Below are positions 1 through 8,615 of a stretch of 64,000 nucleotides of DNA, piece after piece. Location of the stretch: the NCBI GenBank assembly GCA_050012175.1, contig JBEKHR010000021.1:1-64000 (forward strand), written 5' to 3'. Below the pieces are notes generated by a model. It saw only the letters and a program-made list of their open reading frames with translations, made no database searches and had not been told where the DNA came from. The translations under genes were made by a program, and so were the position numbers. Each line of letters opens with the position of its first letter. The stretch's first letter is position 1. The DNA is from CAVROP01 sp050012175 (GTDB taxonomy: Bacteria; Acidobacteriota; Terriglobia; UBA7540).

Positions 1-1
1 G

Positions 2-136
2 GTGATGCCGGGGGATAACGTGAACCTGGAGATTGCGCTGATCACGCCCATCGCCATGGAGAAAGGGCTGCGCTTCGCCATCCGCGAAGGTGGACACACG
101 GTGGGCGCCGGCTCGGTCACGGAGATTCTTGCGTAA
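2..136 (+). CDS. tuf: Elongation factor Tu, 3' end only
   Basis: This is the last 44 codons of EF-Tu, the GTPase that delivers aminoacyl-tRNA to the ribosome. The gene enters from the left edge, so only the C-terminal beta-barrel (domain 3) is seen. It reads through the typical PGDNV, EKGLRFAIREGG and TVGAG motifs and stops at TAA (134-136). It lies directly upstream of rpmG, tRNA-Trp, secE and nusG, the order found in many bacteria. Confidence 0.95.
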   Translation: MMPGDNVNLEIALITPIAMEKGLRFAIREGGHTVGAGSVTEILA

Positions 137-222
137 CAAAACCATCGGAAGTTCGTAAACCGATTGGGTTGGAAACTTAAGAGGGCGCAAGTAAGCCAGG
201 AAGGGGAGTCGAGGCCTTTCTA

Positions 223-372
223 ATGCGCGAAATCATCACCTTGCAATGCGGTGAATGCAAGAACCGCAATTACACGACGACGAAGAACAAGAAAAAGACG
301 CAGGACCGGCTGGAGCTCAAGAAGTTCTGCCCTGCGTGCCGGCACCACACCTTGCATAAGGAAGTGAAGTAG
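223..372 (+). CDS. rpmG: 50S ribosomal protein L33
   Basis: This 49-residue protein is L33 of the large ribosomal subunit. It has two CxxC pairs (CGEC near residue 9 and CPAC near residue 38), so it is the zinc-binding form. The segment between them, NYTTTKNKKK, and the end HTLHKEVK are typical of the family. The ATG follows a purine-rich stretch (AAGGGGAG) at about 200-208. It sits between tuf and tRNA-Trp. Confidence 0.95.
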   Translation: MREIITLQCGECKNRNYTTTKNKKKTQDRLELKKFCPACRHHTLHKEVK

Positions 373-381
373 GAGAAAGGC

Positions 382-472
382 AGCCGACAGTTGGCAGTCC
401 ACAGTTGACAGTGAAAGACGTAAGAGCCTGAAGGTTTTTGCTGTTAACTGTCAACTGTCAACTGTGGGCTGG
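382..472. repeat. Inverted repeat with GTTGACA-type tandem units
   Basis: The left arm (382-412) and right arm (441-472) are imperfect reverse complements joined by a loop of about 28 nt. Each arm is built from repeats of a 7-mer close to GTTGACA / TGTCAAC. The element fills the rpmG to tRNA-Trp gap and would fold into a long hairpin in the transcript. It has no U-tract, so it is not an obvious terminator. The same design with other 7-9 bp units recurs elsewhere in the window. Confidence 0.7.
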
Positions 473-480
473 TGCTTTAC

Positions 481-556
481 AGGGGCGTAAGTTCAACGGC
501 TAGACTGCCGGTCTCCAAAACCGGACGTGGGGGTTCGAATCCCTCCGCCCCTGCCA
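481..556 (+). tRNA. trnW: tRNA-Trp (CCA anticodon)
   Basis: A 76-nt cloverleaf: acceptor arms AGGGGCG (481-487) and CGCCCCT (546-552), anticodon stem CCGGT/ACCGG around the loop CTCCAAA giving anticodon CCA, T-arm with GGTTCGAATCC, and an encoded 3' CCA at 554-556. Its position just before secE matches the common tuf-trnW-secE-nusG arrangement. Confidence 0.97.
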
Positions 557-604
557 GAGCCCCTCAAGCACGAAGCGTGGGCCTGTTGGAGTACAGAGGA
601 AACC

Positions 605-838
605 ATGGGCGAGCAGGTCAGTATTGAGAAGAGTACTTGGGTTCAGGTTCGGGAGTATATGTCCGACGTTCGGACGGAGATGAAGCGCGTGACCTGGCCA
701 AACAAACAGGAAATCTACGGCACGACGGTCATGGTGCTTATCACCACCTTTCTTTTTGGATTCTATTTCTGGATTTGCGACCAGGCATTTTCGCTAACCG
801 TTTCCAAGGCATTGCGGTACTTCTTGCATCGCGGATAG
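605..838 (+). CDS. secE: Preprotein translocase subunit SecE
   Basis: This 77-residue protein is the SecE subunit of the SecYEG inner-membrane translocase. It is the short form with one membrane segment (about residues 40-58, rich in V/L/I/F). Ahead of this lies the conserved amphipathic cytoplasmic helix with MKRVTWPNKQE (26-36), the SecE signature. The ATG at 605 follows GAGGAAACC. It lies between tRNA-Trp and nusG, as usual. Confidence 0.95.
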   Translation: MGEQVSIEKSTWVQVREYMSDVRTEMKRVTWPNKQEIYGTTVMVLITTFLFGFYFWICDQAFSLTVSKALRYFLHRG

Positions 839-902
839 GGATTGGCTGGCGCGGAGCGGTGGAGAGCATGTCTCTCCATATTTCAGTGGACCAATGACAG
901 GC

Positions 903-1433
903 ATGGCAAAGAACTGGTACATCATTCACACCTACTCTGGTTTTGAGAAGAAAGTGGCGGAAACCCTGAAGAGCCGCATTGAGGCCGCCGGGCTCGCCGA
1001 GCAGTTCGGGGAGATCATGGTCCCCACTGAGGACGTCCTCGAAACGCGCCAGGGAAAGAAAGTGGTGACCGCTAAGCTTTTCTTTCCGGGCTATGTGCTG
1101 GTGGATATGGAAATGAATGACGATACCTGGCACATGGTGCGCGAAACGCCCCGGGTCACGGGATTCGTCGGCTCCGGACAAAGGCCTAGTCCCTTGGCCC
1201 CTGACGAAGTGGACCGGATTGTTCACAAGGTCGAAGTGGCTGCGGAACACCCGAAGCCGAGGCTCAAGTATGACAAGGGTGAGAGCGTCAAGATTACCGA
1301 TGGTCCCTTCAAGGACTTCAATGGGATTGTTGACGAGATCCATGATGAGCGTTCCACGTTGCGGGTTATGGTTACGATTTTCGGCCGCTCCACCCCGGTG
1401 GAATTGGATTTTTATCAAGTGGAAAAAATCTGA
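903..1433 (+). CDS. nusG: Transcription termination/antitermination factor NusG
   Basis: This 176-residue protein binds RNA polymerase and couples it to Rho or to the ribosome. The N-terminal NGN domain starts MAKNWYIIHTYSGFEKKV and includes FPGYVLV. The C-terminal KOW domain has VKITDGPFKDFNGIVDEI. An in-frame ATG at 894 would add three residues; 903 is preferred because it gives the standard family start. It is followed by an inverted-repeat element and then rplK. Confidence 0.96.
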   Translation: MAKNWYIIHTYSGFEKKVAETLKSRIEAAGLAEQFGEIMVPTEDVLETRQGKKVVTAKLFFPGYVLVDMEMNDDTWHMVRETPRVTGFVGSGQRPSPLAPDEVDRIVHKVEVAAEHPKPRLKYDKGESVKITDGPFKDFNGIVDEIHDERSTLRVMVTIFGRSTPVELDFYQVEKI

Positions 1434-1519
1434 AATGGAAATTGGAAATTGGAAACTGGTCGTTGGAATCCCCGCGAGTCTCGGTTGACCAGTTTCCAGT
1501 TTTCGATTTCCAGTTTCCG
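1433..1519. repeat. Inverted repeat with GGAAATT-type tandem units
   Basis: The left arm (about 1433-1462) consists of tandem GGAAATT/GGAAACT units. The right arm (1487-1519) is its near-perfect reverse complement, both ending at GGTC/GACC. The loop is about 24 nt. It occupies the nusG-rplK gap and ends 21 bases before the rplK ATG. The predicted transcript hairpin is long and A/U-rich in its units. No open frame is carried. Confidence 0.75.
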
Positions 1520-1540
1520 CTCTGCGCGGAGGTAGAGGAC

Positions 1541-1972
1541 ATGGCAAAGAAAGTCCAGGCGATGGTGAAGCTCCAACTTCCTGCGGGAAAAGCTACGCCC
1601 GCTCCTCCCGCTGGACCGGCGCTGGGCCAGCACGGCGTGAACATTATGGAGTTTTGCAAGGCGTTCAACGCCAAGACCTCTGGCAGGGATCAAGAAGGGT
1701 TGATTATTCCCGTCGTCATTACGGTGTACAGCGATCGGAGTATCACATTTGTAACCAAGACACCACCGGCCGCCGTGCTTCTGAAACGGGCCGCCGGAAT
1801 CGCCAAGGGTTCGGGCGAGCCCAACCGGAACAAAGTGGGCAAGGTGACGCAGAAGCAAGTGGAAGAGATCGCCAAGCTGAAGATGCCGGATTTAAATGCG
1901 CACGACATCTCGGCCGCCGTCGCCACTGTGAAGGGAACGGCGCGCAGTATGGGGATTGAAGTAGTAGCATGA
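1541..1972 (+). CDS. rplK: 50S ribosomal protein L11
   Basis: This 143-residue protein is L11 of the GTPase-associated centre of the large subunit. It has the N-terminal domain with KLQLPAGKATPAPPAGPALGQHG, and the C-terminal RNA-binding domain with AAGIAKGSGEPNRNKVGKVT and LNAHDISAAV. The ATG at 1541 is preceded by GGAGGTAGAGGAC, a good ribosome-binding site. It starts the rplKAJL cluster. Confidence 0.97.
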   Translation: MAKKVQAMVKLQLPAGKATPAPPAGPALGQHGVNIMEFCKAFNAKTSGRDQEGLIIPVVITVYSDRSITFVTKTPPAAVLLKRAAGIAKGSGEPNRNKVGKVTQKQVEEIAKLKMPDLNAHDISAAVATVKGTARSMGIEVVA

Positions 1973-2032
1973 AATCGAAATTCGACTTGGAGCGAGTTGG
2001 CATTTTCGAGTTATCTTGCTGGGGAGTGGAAG

Positions 2033-2719
2033 GTGGGAAAGAAATATAAGGCGGCAGCCAAGCTGGTCGATAAAGCAGCCTACACCGTGGCGGAGGCGAT
2101 GCCCATTGTCAAGCAAGCGGCTTTCGCCAAGTTTGACGAGACCGTGGAAGTGGCGATGTGCCTTGGGGTGGATCCGAAGCACGCGGATCAAATGGTCCGG
2201 GGCACCGTGGTTCTTCCTCATGGCCTTGGGAAGAGCAAGCGGGTGATCGTGATCGCCTCCGGCGACAAGGTTCGTGAGGCTCGCGAGGCGGGAGCCGATG
2301 AAGTGGGCGGCGACGACCTTGTGCAGAGGATCCAGGGTGGATGGATTGACTTCGAGGCGGTGGTTGCCACACCTGACATGATGAAGTCCGTAGGCCGCTT
2401 GGGTAAGATCCTGGGCCCGCGAGGGCTCATGCCCAATCCCAAGACCGGCACCGTCACCCTGGATGTGGAACGGGCAGTAAGGGAAGTGAAAGCCGGAAAG
2501 GTGGAATTCCGGGTGGACAAGACGGGGATTATCCATTGCCCGGTGGGCAAGGTCTCATTTGAGGCCCAAAAACTGGCTGAAAACGCCAACGCTCTGATTT
2601 CGAGCGTCATGAAGGCGAAACCCGCCTCCGCCAAAGGGCGCTACGTGCGCAGCATCGCCGTTTCATCCACCATGGGCCCCGGCCTCGCCATTGATCTGGC
2701 GTCGGTGGAACCTGCTTAG
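2033..2719 (+). CDS. rplA: 50S ribosomal protein L1
   Basis: This 228-residue protein is L1 of the mobile L1 stalk and, in many bacteria, a translational regulator of its own operon. The chosen start is GTG at 2033, giving VGKKYKAAAKLVDK, which matches the family N terminus and has GGGGAG upstream. A longer frame from 1997 is possible but has no family support. Family motifs include GKILGPRGLMPNPKTGTVT and RVDKTGIIHCPVGKVSF. Confidence 0.95.
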   Translation: MGKKYKAAAKLVDKAAYTVAEAMPIVKQAAFAKFDETVEVAMCLGVDPKHADQMVRGTVVLPHGLGKSKRVIVIASGDKVREAREAGADEVGGDDLVQRIQGGWIDFEAVVATPDMMKSVGRLGKILGPRGLMPNPKTGTVTLDVERAVREVKAGKVEFRVDKTGIIHCPVGKVSFEAQKLAENANALISSVMKAKPASAKGRYVRSIAVSSTMGPGLAIDLASVEPA

Positions 2720-2740
2720 CCGCGGTTTCGAGGAGTAGGC

Positions 2741-3277
2741 ATGAATAAAGGTGAGAAAAGGCAAAAAGCCGAGGCGTTGCATCAGGAATTAGAAAAGTCA
2801 CGCACCGTCATTCTGGCGAGTTTCGAGGGGATCACCGTCGCTCAGGATTTCGAACTTCGTCGCAGGATTGCGCAAGTCGGGGCAAAGTACAAGGTCGTAA
2901 AGAATAGCCTGATCGAGAGGGCCTCTCAAGGCACGCCGGTGGAGCCAGCAGCAAGGGAATTGCGCGGCACCACATCTCTTGCCTACACACAGGAAGACCC
3001 TGTGGCATTAGCCAAAGTCTTGACCGCTTATGCCAAAGAAAACCCTTTAATCAAGTTTAAATCGGGCGTGGTGGAAGGTCGGGTCGTCTCCATGGCCGAT
3101 ATAGGTATTGTCGCCAACTTGCCCGCGAAGGAGGAGCTGCTCTCAAGGGCGCTCTTCCTGATCAATTCCCCGGCGCGGAACGTGGCGCTTGCCCTCGCCG
3201 GTGTGGCCCGCAAGTTGGCGGTGGTCATTCAACAGGCCGTCAAGGAGAAGAAGTTTAGGGAGGCGGCGAGCAGCTAG
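2741..3277 (+). CDS. rplJ: 50S ribosomal protein L10
   Basis: This 178-residue protein is L10, the base of the L7/L12 stalk. The N-terminal domain has MNKGEKRQKAEALHQELEKS and YKVVKNSLIERA; the C-terminal helix that carries L12 dimers follows. The ATG at 2741 follows CGAGGAGTAGGC. Only 21 nt separate it from rplA, so the long L10-leader RNA found ahead of rplJ in many bacteria is absent here. Confidence 0.96.
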   Translation: MNKGEKRQKAEALHQELEKSRTVILASFEGITVAQDFELRRRIAQVGAKYKVVKNSLIERASQGTPVEPAARELRGTTSLAYTQEDPVALAKVLTAYAKENPLIKFKSGVVEGRVVSMADIGIVANLPAKEELLSRALFLINSPARNVALALAGVARKLAVVIQQAVKEKKFREAASS

Positions 3278-3347
3278 CCAAAGCGCTTACCCTGCAGGGG
3301 TTGCCGGCTGGCGGCTGAACGGGATTCTTCAGGAGGAAAACACCGAA

Positions 3348-3737
3348 ATGTCAGAACGGATCGAAAAGATCGTCGAAGAAATCAAGGGACTATCACTGCT
3401 CGAAGCTTCCGAGCTGGTCAAGAGGCTGGAAGAGGTTCTGGGAGTTTCCGCGGCGGCTGCGGCGCCCGTGATGGTGGCGGCAGCAGGTGCTGCACCAGCC
3501 GGGGGCGCAGCTCCGGTGGAAGAGCAGACGGAATTCACGGTCATCCTCACCGCCGTGGGTGCGAACAAGATTAACGTCATCAAGGCTGTCCGCGAAGTCA
3601 CCAGCCTGGGGCTCAAAGAAGCGAAGGATCTTGTGGATGGCGCACCCAAGCCGATCAAGGAGGGCATCAACAAAGAGGAAGCCGAAGCCCTCAAGAAAAA
3701 GTTCACCGAAGCCGGCGCTACAGTGGAAGTGAAATAG
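3348..3737 (+). CDS. rplL: 50S ribosomal protein L7/L12
   Basis: This 129-residue protein is the flexible stalk protein that recruits translation factors. It has the N-terminal dimerisation helices, an Ala/Gly/Pro-rich hinge (about residues 35-58), and a C-terminal domain with EFTVIL, KINVIKAVREVTSLGLKEAKDLVDGAP. The ATG at 3348 follows AGGAGG at 3331. A longer upstream reading frame exists but lacks family support. Confidence 0.97.
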   Translation: MSERIEKIVEEIKGLSLLEASELVKRLEEVLGVSAAAAAPVMVAAAGAAPAGGAAPVEEQTEFTVILTAVGANKINVIKAVREVTSLGLKEAKDLVDGAPKPIKEGINKEEAEALKKKFTEAGATVEVK

Positions 3738-3771
3738 CAGCCTCTCGGCAGGGGCCGGCTTGTCTTCTTCC

Positions 3772-3797
3772 GTCTCCCGAGCGGGGGCTCGGGAGAC
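3772..3797 (+). promoter_or_regulatory. Hairpin in the rplL-rpoB spacer (attenuator or processing site)
   Basis: A perfect 10-bp stem, GTCTCCCGAG / CTCGGGAGAC, closes a loop of CGGGGG. No U-run follows, so it is not a standard intrinsic terminator. It lies in the 222-nt gap between rplL and rpoB. In E. coli this gap contains an attenuator and an RNase III site that reduce rpoBC expression relative to the ribosomal genes. A similar role here is inferred from position only. Confidence 0.55.
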
Positions 3798-3959
3798 GAC
3801 GTCCTCTCGTTCTGGAAACACGAACCACCCGGTGGACGGCTGGGCCGTGGGCAAGACATTGTGGCATCCCCAGGCCCTAATGGTGCATCCATCGTTACAA
3901 GGGTGTTGCGTCACCATTGTCCGGCAGGCTCTTGACATCTCAAGCAAGGAGCAAATCGA

Positions 3960-6900
3960 ATGCTTAACGGCGGGAACGGCGCTATCCGTCAGCGCATAAA
4001 TTTCTCCAAAATACCGACTGTCATCAAGATTCCCAATCTCATCGAGGTCCAGCGGCGGTCTTACGAACGATTTCTTCAGATGAACCTCCTTCCCTCGGAG
4101 CGGGAGGACGCGGGCCTGCAAGCCGTGTTCAATTCTGTGTTTCCGATTACGGATTTTCGCGGCATTGCCCAATTGGACTTCGTGGACTATTCCATTGGCA
4201 ACTGGGAATGCAAGTGTGGCAGTCTGAAAGGACTCCACCACTTGCGCAGCACTTGCAAGAATTGCGGTCACACCGTTATCACCGACCCCTTCAAGGTCGG
4301 GGACGTGCTTTGCACCCGATGCGGCACGTTCAATAAGAACGTCGTGACCTTCTGCAACAAGTGTGGCGATCCCGTCGCTCTGCAGCTCAAGTACGACGTG
4401 ACCGAGTGTCAGGAGCGCGGCATGACATTCGCCGCCCCTCTCAAGGTCACCATCCGCCTCACCCTTTACGACAAGGACAGCGACACGGGCCACAAGAGTA
4501 TTCGGGATATCAAGGAACAAGAGGTTTATTTCGGCGAAATCCCCCTGATGACCGAGAACGGCACCTTCATCATCAACGGGACGGAACGCGTCATCGTGAG
4601 CCAGCTTCACCGTTCTCCGGGCGTTTTCTTTGAATGCAACACCCAGAAGACTTATTTCTTGGGAAAGACTATTCCCTACCGTGGCTCCTGGGTGGAATTC
4701 GAGTATGACACCAAGAACATCCTCTACGTCCGTATCGACCGAAAACGAAAGTTCCTGGCCACAATTTTCCTCCGCGCGCTGGGCCTGAAGAATGATTCCG
4801 AGATTATCAGGGCTTTCTACGGCGTGGAAAAGATTTCCCTGAAGGACCGAAAACTCTTCTTGGAAGTCTCCGAGGGCCTGATCGGAACAAAACTCTCCAA
4901 GAATATCGAGCATGCGCGAACTCATGAGACCGTGGTGAACGCCGGGAGGAAGATTACCGAGTCGGTTTATAAGGAGATTCAGAAGGCTCGGATCACGCAG
5001 ATCGAGGTGGCGGCGCACGATTTGGAAGGAGCCTTTGCGGCGGCTGACATGGTGGATCCGGCGACCGGGGAAGTGATTCTGGAGGCGAACAACGAGCTTA
5101 CCTCCAGCGCCCTGAACGCTATTCTGGAGTCCGGGATGGCGGAGATCCAGGTGTTTTTCCCGGAGCGCGATGAAACCGGGGTGGTCATCAGCCAGACCCT
5201 GAAGCGCGATACCTTGAAGACCCCACAGGAAGCTCTCATTGAGATGTACCGGAAGATGCGGCCGGGAGATCCCCCGACCCTGGATACGGCGACAGCACTC
5301 TTCAACGGCATGTTCTTTGACCCGCGCAAGTACGATTTCTCGCGTGTGGGCCGTTTGAAGTTCAACATTAAGCTGGGTTACTTCACCAAACTCAAGAGCC
5401 GGATGGACGAGAAGGCCACAGAACTTGAACTGCAAGAGGCGCGGAATTTCCCCGCCGCCAATTTCTACGTGGTCGTTGACCAGGAGAAGATGTTCGTTGG
5501 AAAGCGCGAACAGAATATCTGCTCCGAGGTAGTCCGGGGCTGCGAAGGGACGATGGCCACGGAGCACTCCGAGCACACTCCCATTCAACTTCCGCTCGAC
5601 AAGCGAACCCTCGAGCCGGAAGACTTCTACGCGGCTATCCGTTATCTCCTCAAGCTGCACAAGAACCCGGGCGGGAATTACACCGTGGACGACATCGACC
5701 ACCTGGGGAACCGGCGCGTGCGTGCCGTGGGCGAATTGCTGGAGAACCAGTTCCGCCTGGGTTTAGTCCGTATGGAACGGGCGATCAAGGAGAAGATGTC
5801 GGTTTATCAGGAAATGTCCACGGCCATGCCCCATGACTTGATCAACGCCAAGCCGGTCATGGCGGCCATCCGGGAGTTCTTCGGTTCGTCTCAACTCTCC
5901 CAGTTCATGGACCAGACGAACCCGCTCTCGGAAATCACTCACAAGCGGCGCTTGTCGGCCCTGGGACCCGGCGGCCTCTCGCGCGAGCGAGCTGGATTTG
6001 AGGTGCGCGACGTCCATCCCACGCACTACGGCCGCATCTGTCCCATCGAGACCCCGGAAGGTCCCAACATCGGCCTCATTTCCTCGCTTTCCTGCTACGC
6101 GCGGATCAACGAGCATGGCTTCATCGAGAGCCCCTACCGTAAAGTCCGCGGCGGCAGGATTGTGGATTATGTCACGATTACTCACGGCGGGGACGGCCCC
6201 TGGCGTGTTGGCGAACACGTGGAGGTGGGCGAAGTCGAGAAGCTCAACGAAGATCTGGGCGAGAGAAGGCGCAAGCTCGTGGAATACGAACCTTACTCGT
6301 TTTACCTGTCCGCCTGGGAAGAAGATCAACACGTCATTGCTCAGGCCAACGTTCCGGTGGACGAAAAAGGCCGCATTACCCATGAATTGGTCAACGCCCG
6401 GCAGGCCGGCAACTTCGTGCTGAAGCGCCGCGATGAAATTGATTACATCGACGTCAGCCCCAAGCAACTGGTGAGCGTGGCAGCCTCACTGATCCCCTTC
6501 CTGGAGAATGATGACGCTAACCGCGCCCTCATGGGCTCCAACATGCAGCGGCAGTCGGTCCCGCTCCTGCGCGCCCAGGCCCCGTTGATTGGCACCGGCA
6601 TGGAAGAGGTTACCGCCCGCGATTCCGGCGCGGTGGTCATTTGCAGGCGCAACGGCGTGGTGGACAGCGTGGACAGCGAGCGCATCATTGTGCGCGTCGA
6701 GGGCGACGGTCACAGCGGGCAGTTCTCGCGGGAAGTCGGCGCGGACATCTACCAGTTGACCAAGTTCCGCCGCTCCAACCAGAACACCTGCATTAACCAG
6801 AAGCCGGCGGTCCAAAAAGGCCAGCGTGTTTTGGCAGGGCAGGTCCTCGCCGACGGCCCCTGTACCGACCATGGGGAGCTGGCCCTGGGGCGTAACATAC

Positions 6901-8615
6901 TCGTGGCCTTCATGCCCTGGCGAGGTTACAACTTTGAAGACGCCATCCTGGTCAGCGAGAAGCTCGTAAAAGAGGATTCCTATACCTCGATTCATATCGA
7001 GGAGTTCGAAATCGAATCTCGTGACACCAAGCTGGGTCCGGAAGAAATCACCCGTGACATCCCGAACGTTTCAGAATCCTTGCTGAAGGACCTGGACGAG
7101 AGTGGCATTATCCGCATCGGCGCTTACGTAAAGTCCGGCGATATTCTGGTCGGCAAGGTTACCCCCAAGGGTGAAACTCAGCTCACTCCGGAGGAAAAGC
7201 TTCTGCGCGCCATCTTCGGCGAAAAGGCCGGTGACGTTCGCGATGCTTCCCTGACGTGCCCCCCGGGTATCGAGGGCATCGTGGTGGATGTGAAGATCTT
7301 CTCGCGCAAGGGCGCGGATAAGGACGAGCGGGCTCGAACCATCGAAGCCTTCCAGGTGGCTCGCCTGGAAAAGAACTTGAACGACGAAATCCGCATCCTC
7401 CAGGACGAACGTTTGAAGCGGCTCTGTGCTCTCCTCGCCGGGGAGAAGCTGCTGGCGGACTTGCACGATGAGAGGACCAACAAACGACTTCTCGTCAAAG
7501 GCACGGACCTTGATCGCGACGTGCTGGCGCGCCTCTCCACACACAACTTGAAGCGCATCAAGATCGCCAAGAAGGACCCGACCCTCATGGAGAAGATCGA
7601 TGAGATCGAGGAGATGACGTCGCGGCAGATCGACATCCTGAGGAAGATTACGGATGAGAAGATCCAGAAGCTCAAGAAAGGCGATGAGCTTCCACCGGGA
7701 GTCATCAAGCTGGTGAAAGCCTTTATTGCCATGAAGCGCAAGCTCTCGGTGGGCGATAAGATGGCGGGACGGCACGGGAACAAGGGTGTGATTGCGCGCA
7801 TCCTTCCCGAAGAAGATATGCCTTACATGCCGGACGGCACACCCGTGGAGGTGGTTTTGAATCCCCTCGGCGTCCCCTCTCGAATGAACGTGGGTCAGAT
7901 CCTGGAAACTCACCTGGGGTGGGCCGCCAGAGAGCTGGGCGCCAAGATTCGCCAGTTGGTTTCTACGGAATCCAGCGCCGAAGTCGTCCGCAAAGAGCTC
8001 AAGGCCACATTCCGCAATAACGCTTCCGCCAAGGTTGTGGATAGCCTCGATGACGAACAGGTGCTCGCCTTCGCGCGTTCCCTCGCGGAAGGGGTTCCCT
8101 TCGCGACCCCGGTATTCGACGGCGCCACCGAAAAGGAAATCAAGGGGTACCTGGAAAAGGCGGGGCTGCCCACTTCCGGAAAGATCAGGCTCTATGACGG
8201 GATGACGGGTGAGGCCTTCGAACAGCCGGTCACGGTGGGCTACATCTACATGCTCAAGCTGTCGCACTTGGTAGACGACAAGATCCACGCCCGCTCCATC
8301 GGCCCTTACTCCCTCATCACCCAACAACCACTCGGCGGCAAGGCGCAGTTCGGTGGACAGCGCTTTGGAGAAATGGAAGTTTGGGCGCTGGAAGCTTACG
8401 GTGCGGCTTATATCCTACAGGAACTACTCACCGCCAAGTCCGACGACGTGTACGGCCGCGCCAAGATTTACGAAGCCATCGTCAAGGGAGAGGCGGCCAT
8501 CGAGCCCGGCGTTCCGGAATCATTCAACGTGCTGGTCCGGGAACTCCAGAGCCTCTGCCTCGATGTGGAATTGATCAAGAAGCCGAAAGAACTCGCGCCG
8601 CTAAGTGCGGAGTGA
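3960..8615 (+). CDS. rpoB: DNA-directed RNA polymerase subunit beta
   Basis: This 1551-residue protein is the beta subunit of RNA polymerase. All main motifs are present, including the rifampicin region (SSQLSQFMDQTNPLSEITHKRR), RVCPIETPEGPNIGLI-type sequence, KRKLSVGDKMAGRHGNKGV and the C-terminal FGGQRFGEMEVWALEAYGAA. It is longer than the E. coli protein. Residues about 81-138 form an insertion with eight cysteines in CxC...CxxC and CxxC...CxxC pairs, placed between the FPITDFRG strand and the usual YDVTECQERG motif. This looks like two zinc ribbons. The ATG at 3960 follows AAGGAG. rpoC follows after an inserted repeat element. Confidence 0.98.
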   Translation: MLNGGNGAIRQRINFSKIPTVIKIPNLIEVQRRSYERFLQMNLLPSEREDAGLQAVFNSVFPITDFRGIAQLDFVDYSIGNWECKCGSLKGLHHLRSTCKNCGHTVITDPFKVGDVLCTRCGTFNKNVVTFCNKCGDPVALQLKYDVTECQERGMTFAAPLKVTIRLTLYDKDSDTGHKSIRDIKEQEVYFGEIPLMTENGTFIINGTERVIVSQLHRSPGVFFECNTQKTYFLGKTIPYRGSWVEFEYDTKNILYVRIDRKRKFLATIFLRALGLKNDSEIIRAFYGVEKISLKDRKLFLEVSEGLIGTKLSKNIEHARTHETVVNAGRKITESVYKEIQKARITQIEVAAHDLEGAFAAADMVDPATGEVILEANNELTSSALNAILESGMAEIQVFFPERDETGVVISQTLKRDTLKTPQEALIEMYRKMRPGDPPTLDTATALFNGMFFDPRKYDFSRVGRLKFNIKLGYFTKLKSRMDEKATELELQEARNFPAANFYVVVDQEKMFVGKREQNICSEVVRGCEGTMATEHSEHTPIQLPLDKRTLEPEDFYAAIRYLLKLHKNPGGNYTVDDIDHLGNRRVRAVGELLENQFRLGLVRMERAIKEKMSVYQEMSTAMPHDLINAKPVMAAIREFFGSSQLSQFMDQTNPLSEITHKRRLSALGPGGLSRERAGFEVRDVHPTHYGRICPIETPEGPNIGLISSLSCYARINEHGFIESPYRKVRGGRIVDYVTITHGGDGPWRVGEHVEVGEVEKLNEDLGERRRKLVEYEPYSFYLSAWEEDQHVIAQANVPVDEKGRITHELVNARQAGNFVLKRRDEIDYIDVSPKQLVSVAASLIPFLENDDANRALMGSNMQRQSVPLLRAQAPLIGTGMEEVTARDSGAVVICRRNGVVDSVDSERIIVRVEGDGHSGQFSREVGADIYQLTKFRRSNQNTCINQKPAVQKGQRVLAGQVLADGPCTDHGELALGRNILVAFMPWRGYNFEDAILVSEKLVKEDSYTSIHIEEFEIESRDTKLGPEEITRDIPNVSESLLKDLDESGIIRIGAYVKSGDILVGKVTPKGETQLTPEEKLLRAIFGEKAGDVRDASLTCPPGIEGIVVDVKIFSRKGADKDERARTIEAFQVARLEKNLNDEIRILQDERLKRLCALLAGEKLLADLHDERTNKRLLVKGTDLDRDVLARLSTHNLKRIKIAKKDPTLMEKIDEIEEMTSRQIDILRKITDEKIQKLKKGDELPPGVIKLVKAFIAMKRKLSVGDKMAGRHGNKGVIARILPEEDMPYMPDGTPVEVVLNPLGVPSRMNVGQILETHLGWAARELGAKIRQLVSTESSAEVVRKELKATFRNNASAKVVDSLDDEQVLAFARSLAEGVPFATPVFDGATEKEIKGYLEKAGLPTSGKIRLYDGMTGEAFEQPVTVGYIYMLKLSHLVDDKIHARSIGPYSLITQQPLGGKAQFGGQRFGEMEVWALEAYGAAYILQELLTAKSDDVYGRAKIYEAIVKGEAAIEPGVPESFNVLVRELQSLCLDVELIKKPKELAPLSAE

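Noticed and set aside
3393..5702. A 769-codon minus-strand frame opposite rplL and rpoB.
   Set aside because: It lies wholly opposite two well-supported genes and has no family features; it is a codon-bias shadow.
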